Assembly (NCBI GenBank): GCA_006384855.1
Contig: VCJN01003563.1
Coordinates: 372,001-436,000, forward strand
DNA: 64,000 nt
Source of the DNA: Tetraselmis striata
Taxonomy: Eukaryota > Chlorophyta > Chlorodendrophyceae > Chlorodendrales > Chlorodendraceae
Direction: 5' to 3'
Shown here: positions 54,551 through 64,000 of the stretch, piece by piece
Position numbering within the stretch: position 1 is the first letter of the stretch
Layout of the letters: each line of letters opens with the position of its first letter
Made by a program: the position numbers and the translations under genes
The notes under the pieces: generated by a model
What the model was told of the DNA's origin: nothing
Seen by the model: only the letters and a program-made list of their open reading frames with translations
Database searches by the model: none

Positions 54551-54970
54551 ATTCCCAGTCGTACGTGCTTGTGCACACGCACGGAATGCTTGCACTGCTC
54601 CGAAACCACTGTCACATACCCCGCTCATTGGGTACGGATTGCGGCGCATGCACGGCTAGATATTTGTTTACATAAACCGGGGGGGGGGGGGGGGGGGGGG
54701 CACGATGTCCCGCTACTCACCCTGCATTGGATTAGGGCGACGATTGCAAACAAGACGAGGAGGCGCGAATGAACTGCTCCGAAACCACGCGATGTGCCCG
54801 GTGACCTCCATATCCAGCACGTCCACCGATGCAAGTAATAAGGACAGGACCCCCCCCCCCCCCCCCCCACCACCAGCCAAAGTGGAGGAAGTGTAGGAGT
54901 ACAACCGGAGCATGACGTGATCCATTGTCGCTTATTTACAAGCACGGGCGGTGCTGCCAGACCCGATCGT

Positions 54971-55348
54971 CTACGGCGGGATGGAGGCGGCAGCGGCAGC
55001 AGGAGGAGCCGCAGCCTCAACAACAAGCCGCAGCTTCTTCGCTATGGCATGGATGCTGGCGTAGTCCTCGTCACTGTACAAATGGTTTGGCAACACAGCA
55101 TGATCCCCAAAGTGGTCCACATACTGCGCCGCCAACTCGTGATTGCGTTTCTCCGCAGCATCACTGCGGGGGGTGATGTGTGGGTAGAGTGCTTCGTTGT
55201 AGGCTGCCAGGAGCGGCGTGTACTGGGTAGGGTCGTCCGCACGGCCGCGGCCAGGCAGTCCCTGAAGGTGCCCCTGCCCGTACAAGCGGACATTGCCACG
55301 CCCGTGACACTTGGGACATGGGTTACCGCTGGGCAACTCAACAGGCAA
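54971..55348 (-). CDS. Small CACTA cargo ORF with one CxxC knuckle
   Basis: About 125 codons on -: CPKCHGRGNVRLYGQG near the start, then an amphipathic middle (SDEDYASIHAIAKKLRLVVE) and an Ala/Pro tail. It lies just past the stop of the next minus gene (55402) and could be a separate gene or an alternative 3' exon. No family recognised. Confidence 0.35.
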   Translation of the reverse strand: MPVELPSGNPCPKCHGRGNVRLYGQGHLQGLPGRGRADDPTQYTPLLAAYNEALYPHITPRSDAAEKRNHELAAQYVDHFGDHAVLPNHLYSDEDYASIHAIAKKLRLVVEAAAPPAAAAASIPP

Positions 55349-55401
55349 CCCACGGGCCCGCGGTGTGTCGTGTCCGACCCAAACATGTACCCATGGTAAT
55401 G

Positions 55402-56470
55402 TTACATGTAGGGCTTGTCCTCCTCGGGGACACCCATGCCACGCTCCAAGTCCTCCAGGGGCTGCATCAAGTTCTTGTGGCTCATGATGAAGTCGGCAGC
55501 TCCCGGATCTGTCTCCGCCAGCGTCCTCTCCGTGAGGCGGTGATCCTCGTGGCCCTTTTCATGTCAACACATGGATGGCACTCAGTCCCCGCCCCCGCCC
55601 CGCCCCCGCCACCGGCCTGGGTGGGGGGGGGGGGGGGGGGGGGCGCACCGGGTACCGGAAGTGCTTCACGGCATCTGTGAAGCTCACTTCTGGCCCGCGG
55701 TACACCTCAGTGGGGCGGCAGTGGCACGTGCATGCAAGGATGGCCTGCAGATTTGGAGCCTGCCCATCAATGTGGGTGATCTGAGCGGGGGCATCCGCCG
55801 GGGTGAACAGCAACGCGATCACCGGCCACGACCAAAACCCAGGTGCTAGCTCGCTGGCCTTCTCGGCACCAGCCACGAAAGCGCGCCGCAATTCCAACAA
55901 GGCGGCAAACAAGGCCTTCATGCAAGGCACACGCTCAGAATAAGCGACGCACGAGTCAGGGGTTGAAGGGGGCGGGGGGGGGGGGCGGGGAGGGGGGGGG
56001 GCACCTCTTCATGTGACTCTGCTTTTTGCCGGTCTCAAGCGCACTCCTTGCCCAATGCCACAGTTTCCACGGGTCGACTTTGCCCTCCTTTCCCTCGTCA
56101 TACGGCTTCACCTGCGTGTGGTCTACAACGTCCAGGTCTTCCGGGGACATGATGACATGTTGGTGTCAAGGGCACACACACCATGCTCAACACCATGCTC
56201 ATAACCACAACGTGTGTACTCCTTTCCGCTCCGCCGCGTCCTTCGCTGAAACCAACCAGGTCTTGTGCGATGTGCGACAACAAACCCACCTCTAGCAGCC
56301 CGGGAGCGTTCAGATCCGGGTATGGCGTCGGGACCTCATTAGGGAACCTTCTCAGCAAGGCATGCGCGCCGTCTTGTCCGAGAAGCCTCCACAGCCCCAG
56401 GTGTACGGGGGCATAGGTACCACCATCATGTAGCCACCGCTCGAGGTAGGCTTGCAACCTCGTCGTCGCA
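55402..56470 (-). CDS. CACTA cargo gene with an HxD motif (possible 2OG-oxygenase-like fold)
   Basis: Two exons are firm by phase: 55649-55933 (95 codons, phase 0-0) and 55402-55554 (stop TAA at 55402). Upstream coding segments at about 56000-56150 (KVDPWKLWHWARSALETGKK) and 56290-56470 (LERWLHDGGTYAPVHLGLW) likely belong to it, but their joins are unresolved. Exon 55649-55933 carries APGFWSWPVIALLFTP and QITHIDGQAPNLQAILACT, an H-x-D within a beta-rich context like Fe(II)/2OG dioxygenases. A distal His/Arg pair could not be fixed, so the fold is a guess. The first donor is GTGCGC followed at once by a 21-nt C tract. Confidence 0.4.
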
Positions 56471-56979
56471 TCTTTATCAGCGAGGAGCTCGGGGATTTAA
56501 CATTGTTTGACATGGCGGCAGGTTTAAGGGGGGGGGGGGGGGTGCCCACGCACGGGGATTTGCGGCGCTGGGTGGAGCGGCGGACACTCACCCGCTCCGC
56601 CCCTACATGTCGTGTACATCTTCGTGCACATCGGTGCACACCGCCGCACAACGGTGCGCACATCCGCGCAAATTCGTCGCGCACATTCTACCGCATATAT
56701 TATCCCGGGTTCACTCGGTGAAACCGCGTATTCATTACGCCGTGCTACTTCAACAATAAACATTGCGAAATTACGCCGACACAATGCCGCACCGACTAGC
56801 TCTTGACAATACGTGCATATAAATAGTAGTGGCGCGCTGCTCCTTGCCTCCGCGGTGTCGTTGACTGCTGCGGAAGGCGGTCGTCGACTGGGTGTTAGTT
56901 TCTCCACCTCGGCCCCCCCCCCCCCCTTCACCGCTCACAGCGCAATGGCAGACCTCCTCTCCCGGGCAAAAGTGGGCGG

Positions 56980-57232
56980 CGAGCCTTGTTGTCTCGCGTG
57001 TCCGCGCCGCCGGCATCGAGGAGGACGAGAAAGACATGAGGAAACGCGTGACAAGGTGGGCGCGCAACAAAACACTCCATCCTCCACATTAGCACGCACC
57101 CACTCGTGTCTAACTTGTGCCGCGCGCAGGTTCGTCCGGGAGCGCCGTAAGGCCCACCTCAACGCCAAGGCTTCCACAGTGCTCGCGGCGCAACTCGTGG
57201 TGGCCGAGGAGGCCGCATCCTCAGCCGCTTAA
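56980..57232 (+). CDS. Small basic/helical CACTA cargo protein
   Basis: Two exons by phase: ending at 57055 (ACAAG|GTGGGC) and 57130-57232 (TAA). The combined frame reads SRVRAAGIEEDEKDMRKRVTR then FVRERRKAHLNAKASTVLAAQLVVAEEAA, a charged helical stretch. The start is not fixed because an upstream ATG is in another frame. No family recognised. Confidence 0.35.
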
Positions 57233-57544
57233 ATGCGAAACGATTGTGGCTTGTTGTGGGCGTCTGGGCAAAGGGGGCGTCCCGACGCCAAGGTAAGGAA
57301 GCTCATGGCGGCGTCGTCGACGGCACAGCCTCCCGGGGTGGTGAAGACACTGACGGATGACAAGAAGCGGAAGAGGCCAGTGAAGAAGCGCCGAGGTAAG
57401 AAACTGACGGTCGCGGAGTCGGAGGCGGAGTCGGAGGCGGAAGCGGAGGCGGAGGCGGAGGCGGAGGCGGATGCGGAGGCGGAGGCAGCGCGTTCGTCGA
57501 AGCGGAGGGTCCCCCGGGCACGCAAGAACAAGAACAAGCAGTAG
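57233..57544 (+). CDS. Short Lys/Arg- and EA-repeat ORF
   Basis: About 103 codons: a KKRKRPVKKRRGKK cluster that would serve as a nuclear localisation signal, then a (GGAGGC)n-derived EAEAEA run (57417-57490) and a basic end (RRVPRARKNKNKQ). It may be a 3' exon of the preceding gene or an independent ORF; its composition makes chance openness possible. Confidence 0.3.
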   Translation: MRNDCGLLWASGQRGRPDAKVRKLMAASSTAQPPGVVKTLTDDKKRKRPVKKRRGKKLTVAESEAESEAEAEAEAEAEADAEAEAARSSKRRVPRARKNKNKQ

Positions 57545-58277
57545 CCCCCGCCCCCTTACCCCCCTCCCCCTCACTCCCCCGGCGGGAGCGGCGGACGGCG
57601 GGGGAGGGAAGGGGGGGGGGGGGGGGGGGGGGGGGGCGGGGGACCACGCCCGCCCGCCCCTCCACCCCCCCCCCCCCCCCGCCCCCCGCCACATGCCCCC
57701 GACGGCAGCTGTCGCGAATATTGTAATTCAAAAATTCTTCGGCAAACCGCTGCCTGCGCCCCCCCCCCTCCCCCTCGCAAATATTTATGTAACGTGAGTA
57801 ATCTTTGGCAAAACATGGCAGCCAAACCGCCTGTCTGATGACCTTTGATCGGACGGCTGGCATGCCCGTTCAACAGTAATAGCTATAATGTACACAAAAC
57901 TCCCCACTGTTACCAAATACGTACGGCGGCGATTCGCGCTCCCATGTACTACTAGTCGTAGTTATCCACAGGACGACTCGTCATTGCGACCGGGTTCGTA
58001 CTAGATGCCCGGTACCGGCTGATTAAATATATCGCGTACTACCCGGTACTACACGGACAACCTCGTACCTTATACGTCAGCCATGTAACACGTCACCGCC
58101 CTAGTACGACTACCAGAATGATTACAAAAAGGATTTATCGCCCGCCGGCAATAACGCCGGATGTACTCGCACGTAACTGGATGGACATGCCGCCACCAGC
58201 AGCAGCCTTCACGGATAAATAATAGTCGCTAGTAGTAGTGCTTCGTCACCCGTATGTCACATCTCATTCTCACAGTG
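57545..58277. other. Right subterminal region of the CACTA-like element
   Basis: No gene. Holds two long homopolymer tracts (G26 at 57611-57636, C tract near 57667), then about 450 bp of non-coding DNA up to the inverted terminus. Confidence 0.5.
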
Positions 58278-60085
58278 CAAGCAACTGTTGCAGCGCGCGT
58301 CCCACGACGCCCGTTGGCTGTCCGTGCGAGAGTTGCAGTCGCTCGCTAGGCGGGCTCAATACATGTACTTGGCAATCCCGGCCGCGCGCTTCTACCTGCG
58401 GGAGCTCCACGACGTGGTGGGCTCCAAGTGGGGCGGCCGAGTACGCATGAAACACCAGCCGCGGCGCGACCTGCAGTGGTGGACCGCCCTGCCGACTCAG
58501 TCCAACGGCCGCCCTATCCACCGCCATGTGGACGGCCTAAATGCACTGCGACAGCTCCGGCTACGGTTGGGGTGCGGTGCTGAATGGCATGCTGGAGGCG
58601 CGGGGGTTTTGGGGGGGCAGCCGACGAGCGCCAACACATCACCTAGAAAGAACTGAAGGCCGTCCGGCTGGCAGTGAAGTCTTTCCTACCGCACCTCGCC
58701 GGTCGCCGCGTGTTGCTGCACGAGGACAACCGGGCGGTGTGCAACGTCCTTGCTTGCTGGCCTCACATCCCGCGCTCTGGAGATGATGGCGGAACTACGG
58801 AAGCTATGGAACGTGTTGGAAAGCAACACCGTACACATCAGAGCCCGCTACATCCGGTCCGCCGCAAACTTATGGGCGGATCGACTGAGCCGACACCTCG
58901 ACAGCGACGACTAGCAACTAGACCCCGTCCTATTCGCAGAGCTGAAGGCCATGTGGGGTGCACACTCCGTCGATCGGTTCGCGTCAGCCCTGAACGCGAT
59001 GCTACCACGCTACAATGCTGCGTGGTTGGATCCCGGCTGCGAGGCGGTGGACTCCCTTCACCTGTCCGATGCGGAGCGGCGTCGCAAGAACAACTACTGC
59101 AACCCCCCATGGCCGCTTCTACCGGACCTGGTGCAAAAGCTGCGCCAAAACGGCGCGGCCGCTACCGTCGTGGCCCCTCGCTGGGAGGGCAAGGTGTGGC
59201 ACCATGCACTTACCGAGGTGGCGGTGGCGGAGCGCGTGGTACTGCCTCGCCGCGATCTTTTCCGGCTGGGGCGGAGGGCAGGGCTTGATATGCCCGGAGC
59301 GCCGCGTTGGGCAGTGAGTGTCTTCCGTGTGCCATTCCGTCCTAGCTGCACCTGCGCCGCGGAGCAGTGAGCGCAACCTTGGCGTTGTTCCCCGTACGAG
59401 GCGCTACGCATGTCGTCAGGCCCGTGCACGCGCCACGCGTGCCGTAGGCAAAATATCAGTTGGACATCCAGACGAGCGGCACGAACCCGTGGGCAGCTAC
59501 TATGCGTCCGTACATGTGTTCAATACTAGGGAACGACCAGCTCGGCGAAACGGCGCTTCATTTGTACGCGTCGCCGTGGGCAAAGACTACCGCCAATACG
59601 TACGGCAGTGTTATCCGCCCGTTTCTACAGTTCTGCGCTGAGCAGGGTGTGCCGCCCATCGGTGCAACCGTCGCGCGCTACATCGCGTGGCAGGGTTTGC
59701 GGGGGACTGTCAAGGCAGCCACTCTGCAACCTTTCCTTTCCGCGATCAACGGTTTCTACCGCGACCACAGTGCGGAGCCGGTGGTGCAAGGCGACCTCAT
59801 CAGCAAGGTGAGAAAGGGCCTCGCGGCATCGCAGGTTGAGCCAGACCCGCCTTGGGTCCGCACCGACGTGCCCGCCCGGTTGATCACACGGCCATTGCGG
59901 CTGGCGGAGACCCTGCGTGAAGAGTTGGGACCCACATGGACCCGCGACTAGCATCCTAGTATCCTTTGTCCCGCGCCGCGATGGCAGTTGTTGCCATGTA
60001 TGTGTTCTATGCGCGTGGCACAGCCGGCGTAGCTTGCCAAACGGCAGAAGGTGGACTCCCCTCGTGGTGCGGGTGAGTCATGTAC

Positions 60086-62404
60086 ACTTCTCACTTTCCA
60101 GCCGGCCCTTAACACCGGGCGACGTACTGCGTATGTACTAAATCCGGGCGAGCCGGCGCGCCTACTGGTACCGGTAGCGTATTCCTCCTGCGAAACGGTG
60201 GACCGTCCGACGACCGGACGACCCACCACCAGGCCAACTGCCGGCCTGCGCCCACAGTGGCGTGACGAGCATGCCCTCCAAGAGGACACCACCACAGCCA
60301 CCATGGACATCGACAGATCTGAGGAGGAACAAGACGCCGGGGCCGGCACCTTTCTGGCCGCGCTGAGGGGCGGCAGAGTGCAACAGCTAGCGATCCACAC
60401 TGTCGCAGCTGCAAAACATTTCGCAGGGACCCGACTCGTCCCACCAGCAACCCGCCGCCACATACGAGTATTGCACCGCCCATCCCACCTGCTCCTCACC
60501 GGCCTCCCCGCCGGCACGGACGATTCCACCCATGTGGCCCTACTGTTCGGCGACCCGGTGGCCCAACATCAAGCCATGGAGGAAGAGCGAGCCACGCGGC
60601 CGGACTGTGACGAATCTGATCCGCACCCTCAGCCCTAAAATCGGTGTCCAAATCCTACCGGCAGACGTCCGGGTGGTGATGACTCGCCGCCCTCCCAAAC
60701 GCAGCCACCGCCGCCGACCCAACTGGATCGAGTGGCACCAAGCTTCCCACTACCACCAGGTCCGTTATCTTGCGATTTGCCCGCCAAGAAACGGCCGCTA
60801 GCGTACTGCAGACCCAATGGACAGGAGAGGGCGCGGCGATCCTCGACCGCCAGGGACGCCGATGTTCCACCCGCATGCTAGGAGCGCCGCACCTCGACGA
60901 CATCGAGCGCCTAGTACACCGGGTGTAGTGGCTTCGCTCCCCCTCGTTCAGAGGCCTCACAGAGGCCGACATGTGGCAGCACCCGGCGGAAGGCCTCCTC
61001 CCGGCGTACGACCAACCCCAACCTGGCGAAGCGGCGGCAGACCAAACGGCGGGAACGCCAGCATACACTTTGGCACTCGCCGGCGTGAGAGGCTGGGCCG
61101 AGTACGAGGCCGACACATGCGCAGACGACGCCGTCATCTCTGCCCCCGACCCGCGCCATGTTGGCCCTCCTGGAGGTCCGCGAGGTGTGGAAGGCCCGCC
61201 GCTCGGCCGACTCGGTGCGACTCGAACTCCTTAATCTCGATGCGGCGCGGCTACTACAAGACGTGTGCCGCGATGCCATACTGGCGCGCTGCCGTTTGGC
61301 GACCAGACGAAGGGCATAGCGATGGTCCAGATCACCGTCGAACACAGCGAAGAACGCGAGGACCCGCCAAACACCCCACACCAGGGAGTGATGCCCCCAA
61401 CACTGTCCAAGCAGTTCTTCCGATGCGCGCTGACGGCCAAAGCGATCTGCACCGGCCCCCTAGCCAACCTGGAGCTGCCGACGGTCGAGCACCTATCAGA
61501 GGCCATCGCAGCCACCGTCAACCAGCGTATCAACACACCGCCGGAGCTGCAGCACGGCCAATGGCTGACGGACACCATGATGGCTGCTGTCGTCGAGATG
61601 CAGCAACACCACCCCGAGCCGACACTGATGCAAGTAGGGGACGACAATCCCTCGCCATCTCCCTCGGATAATAGGACGAGGAGTTTGCGGACACCTTTCG
61701 CCTGGCAGTGGCCCTTACCTCTCTTATCGCACTACTGCGGGCTGTACCCCTCAGAACCATCTTCATCTACCTCACGGAGTCAGAGTTCCATCCCTCGGAG
61801 CTTTTCGTGCATCCCTTCAGCCATACGGTCAAGGAAGCGGGAGAACTCGGCGGCAACACCGGCCACAACCACCCACCTCCGACGCTTTGCAATGGGCATG
61901 CGCAAGAAGGCTCGGAAGAACCCTCCAGCATCCCTCGCCCTTCGGGCCAAACAACGCCCAATATACACCCTCACTCTGCAGCTGACCGCCCATCACCACA
62001 TCATCATCAGCGGCATCCGCAGGACTGACAGAACGGAGCAGTGGCGTCAGACAGTCTCGACAGCGTGCGGGAAGATCAAGGCCGCGCAAACTGAGGTAAC
62101 TGCCGAGAGGCGACCCGCGGGCGCCACGCCGACACCACCACTCAATTGTGCAACGCCCATTCCGCGACGCACACCAGACAGCACCACAGAACGACTAGAC
62201 GAGCTCCAGCACCTCACCACCACAACCGCAGAGCTGCTCGCCCGGACCTTACCAGCCAGCCAGCCTGCACTCGCGCCCGAACTGGCCAGACTCACAGCGG
62301 ATATGCTATATTGCGCAGCGATGCGCCCACATGCAGATTCGTGTAGGGCTAAACTCGTGGGAGAGTCTGTGATATGGAAATTACATGGGCTAAGGGCTCA
62401 GTAA
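60086..62404 (+). other. Coding-like region of unknown identity
   Basis: Several + frames look protein-like but do not join into one model: 60300-60640 (TMDIDRSEEEQDAG..., HLLLTGLPAGTDDSTHVALLF), 60640-60800 (Arg-rich), 61160-61320 (LALLEVREVWKARRSADSVRLELLNLD), and 61265-62404 (379 codons, with ALTAKAICTGPLANLELPTVEHLSE and a late helix DELQHLTTTTAELLARTL). No RT, nuclease or transposase motif seen. It could be a decayed element ORF or a fragmented host gene. Confidence 0.3.
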
Positions 62405-62419
62405 ATACGTTGCAAACCC

Positions 62420-62905
62420 TGAATATATCTTAAATATGGCCTCGTAATGGGTTTGGCCCGCCAGCATTGTTGGCGATGCACTCATTTTTCATCCGTCTAG
62501 CTAGGGATCGAATCGAACACGGACAAATGCACCGAATATGGGATGGCATCCCATTTCTGCTTTATATTTTCTTCAAAATTGGCTTTTTTCAAGCCTCGCC
62601 GTGTTGCAATTTGCTGGACACAATGGCCCACATGTTCTCGATCCAACTCATGAGTTGGATCGAGAACAAGTCTGGGCTCCTTGAAGGCCAATTCATCACG
62701 GTGAAACCATCTTATTGTCCAGCCAACACCTTGTCACCTTCTTCGTTTTATGTGGAGGGGTATTATCTTGCTGAAACATCTATGGTGCCTCATTTGCCTC
62801 CTAGCTCACTTGGTTTGTATACCATGCTGAGCACTGCCTCACATGCTGGGACCAGTTATTGCTGTTGTAAGACCTCCAAATACATCTTTCAGGCTACTTT
62901 TAAAT
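62420..62905 (-). mobile_element. Tc1/mariner transposase relic, C-terminal two thirds
   Basis: Minus-strand frames give FQQDNTPPHKTKKVTRCWL, WPSRSPDL, IENMWAIVSSKLQ, KWDAIPYSV and RRMKNECIAN, the Tc1/mariner order of the second Asp (QQDN), SPDLNPIEN with the third acidic residue, and the C-terminal helix. The N-terminal DNA-binding part and first Asp are missing. The frame is interrupted by stops and frameshifts, and SPDL and IEN are separated by an inserted palindrome at 62634-62667. The right edge abuts the TIR element at 62911. Confidence 0.82.
62634..62667. repeat. Perfect 34-bp palindrome inside the Tc1/mariner relic
   Basis: Two 17-bp arms with no spacer (GTTCTCGATCCAACTCA and its exact inverse). 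It interrupts the conserved SPDL-NP-IEN stretch, so it arose after insertion, by inverted duplication of 17 bp. Confidence 0.95.
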
Positions 62906-62910
62906 CAATA

Positions 62911-63751
62911 CGCAATTACCGAGTATTTTAGTGTTTTAGTGTTTTCTCATCAAAATACTAAAATACTGTGTCGCGACGACCCTGACGCGATTACATTTTT
63001 ACGAGTATTCTAGTATTTCAAAATACTCCCTCGCCTCACGGGGGGGCTATTTCATCAAAATACTCCCTCGGAGCCACCCGAGTGGGTATTTTAGTATTTT
63101 GATCCACTGTACATAAGTGCTTTCCTGCTGGCTCGGACCCCCACCTGCAGGGCATCCGGCGCGCGGGCCTGCCGAATCACCACCCGGCAGGCTGCGGCTT
63201 CAACAAGATCTCCTCCCCGGACGTCAGCATACCGCCTGCCACCCCGTGAGTGACACTTTCCCGCTTCCCGACGACAGTGAGAAGGATGGGCGAGTCCCCG
63301 CCCCGTTGACAACGAGGCGGGCGGAGATGGCGGTGGTGCTGCGCCTGGTACGGGCCCCGCACCGCCTCGTACGGAAAAGGGGAGCACCCCCTCGCCAGCT
63401 GAGGCGCCTGCCGATCTCGAGCAAGACCCCGAGGACGACAACCTGGTCAAGAAGGGGGAAGGCGCACGCCGCGGGCGGGAGATGATGACGGTGGAAGCGA
63501 TTTTGTATGCCCGTGCTGGAAACGAAGTTTACCAGCGAGGCGCGATGCGCGACGCGGCGGAAAAGGAGTCGCTGATGATCTACGAGCAGCAAGCTGAGGA
63601 GATGGAGGCCAGCGGCGAGTGCAAGAAATACCAAAATACTGTACGATTACCGCGAATTCCGTCAGGGGGTATGAGTATTTTGGTATTTTGGTATTTTCCG
63701 GCCTCATCAGATGCCCAAATACCAAAATACAAAAAATACTCGGTAATTGCG
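62911..63751. mobile_element. 841-bp TIR element with an internal coding-like segment
   Basis: Ends CGCAATTACCGAGTATTTT, inverted at the right end, with many TATTTTAGTATTTTG / CCAAAATAC repeats in both subterminal regions. No clear target duplication. The GC-rich centre (63.12-63.63 kb) has a + frame reading EGARRGREMMTVEAILYARAGNEVY...EKESLMIYEQQAEEMEASGE, which looks like a captured host exon rather than transposase. Confidence 0.7.
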
Positions 63752-64000
63752 TGATTCGTCGCAGTAGCGGTACAGGTAGGTGGATTTATTGTAGTTCACA
63801 TCGGTACCTGGCTTTTTTATAGTTCACATCGGTACTGGTACAAGGGAACCGCGTGACGACGATATTATTTAAGCAGAGGGTTCTGCTTAAATGTAGGCTT
63901 TTTCCTCCCCCAGTACTTTGCGTGCATTCTCCGGACGCTCTCCCTGTAACCAAAAAGTCACGATATTATGAGGAATAACAAATAATTAATACATATTTAT
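63752..64000. other. Window end, no gene
   Basis: Contains two copies of a TATAGTTCACATCGGTAC-type motif (about 63790 and 63820), similar to the TTCACACCAGTACTG motifs at 42.06-42.33 kb. Otherwise nothing recognised. Confidence 0.4.

Larger units (their letters stand above)
49630..58277. mobile_element. 8.65-kb CACTA-like (EnSpm/CMC) DNA transposon
   Basis: Ends CACTGCGAGATTCAGATG on the left and CACTGTGAGAATGAGATG inverted on the right, with further similarity inward (GGTGACGAA). A 3-bp target duplication, CAA (49627-49629 and 58278-58280), separates it from DIRS relic C, which reads continuously across it. CACT(A/G) ends with 3-bp duplications define CACTA elements. Subterminal regions hold repeated TGCACATC motifs (50.1 kb; inverted kin at 56.6 kb). 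At least four gene-like units lie inside; none is a recognised CACTA transposase, so autonomy is unproven. Confidence 0.78.
44629..60085 (+). mobile_element. DIRS-order retroelement relic C, split by two later insertions
   Basis: Plus-strand fossil present in three segments: 44629-46610 (terminal region, gag-like segment, start of reverse transcriptase with FFVPKPGDNPWRF), 49329-49629 (continuing RT with FIDDFLLFAS) and 58278-60085 (end of RT, RNase H, linker, tyrosine-recombinase N-terminal domain about 59.46-59.95 kb, then an inverted copy of the 5' region at 60044-60085). That inverted repeat at the 3' side is expected for DIRS. The interruptions are 46611-49328 and 49630-58277. It is broken by several lesions besides the insertions. 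It closely matches relic B, so the family was active relatively recently. Confidence 0.82.

Overview
This is a GC-rich, intron-rich nuclear eukaryotic window, most likely from a green alga. The pointers are a plant-type nuclear-speckle RNA-binding protein (15.8-17.9 kb), GT-AG introns with AG|GT junctions, a TGTAA element just downstream of one stop codon (the chlorophyte poly(A) signal), and DIRS-type retroelements resembling those of volvocine algae. Species cannot be named from the sequence. No rRNA, tRNA or CRISPR was seen.

Layout. 1-5.7 kb: a tandem duplication (about 2.65-2.77 kb) of a divergent promoter with the first exons of two genes; its junctions fall in arrays of a 24-bp minisatellite. 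4.5-11.75 kb: a long multi-exon + strand gene ending in a degenerate beta-class amino-methyltransferase domain. 12.1-13.6 kb: a relic of a LINE-like nuclease-tail element. 15.8-17.9 kb: NSR-like RNA-binding protein (-). 18.7-24.2 kb: two DIRS relics (-), the second holding a 73-bp MITE. 24.3-25.3 kb: a TIR element with TA target duplication. 25.3-36.4 kb: an (ATACAT)n microsatellite, then eleven head-to-tail ~0.95-1.06 kb units with Helentron-like ends. 36.8-41.7 kb: two convergent host genes, a single-exon gene joining an Rpn10-like vWA domain to an Rpn13-like PRU domain, and a nine-exon multipass membrane protein. 42.4-44.4 kb: an inverted second copy of the LINE-like relic. 44.6-60.1 kb: a third DIRS relic split twice, by a 2.7-kb insertion with a 9-bp target duplication (itself carrying a gag-only split-direct-repeat element) and by an 8.65-kb CACTA-like transposon with CAA target duplication and several cargo genes. 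60.1-64 kb: unassigned coding-like DNA, a Tc1/mariner relic and an 841-bp TIR element.

How parts relate. The only clearly intact host genes are the vWA-PRU gene, the membrane protein and the NSR-like gene. The methyltransferase-like gene has convincing splice phases over most of its length but three places where the frame does not close. A second theme is homopolymer G/C runs: about fifteen to twenty of 14-28 nt, several at intron ends, and two cases where a duplicate copy shows a shorter run at the same place, so these runs have expanded in situ.
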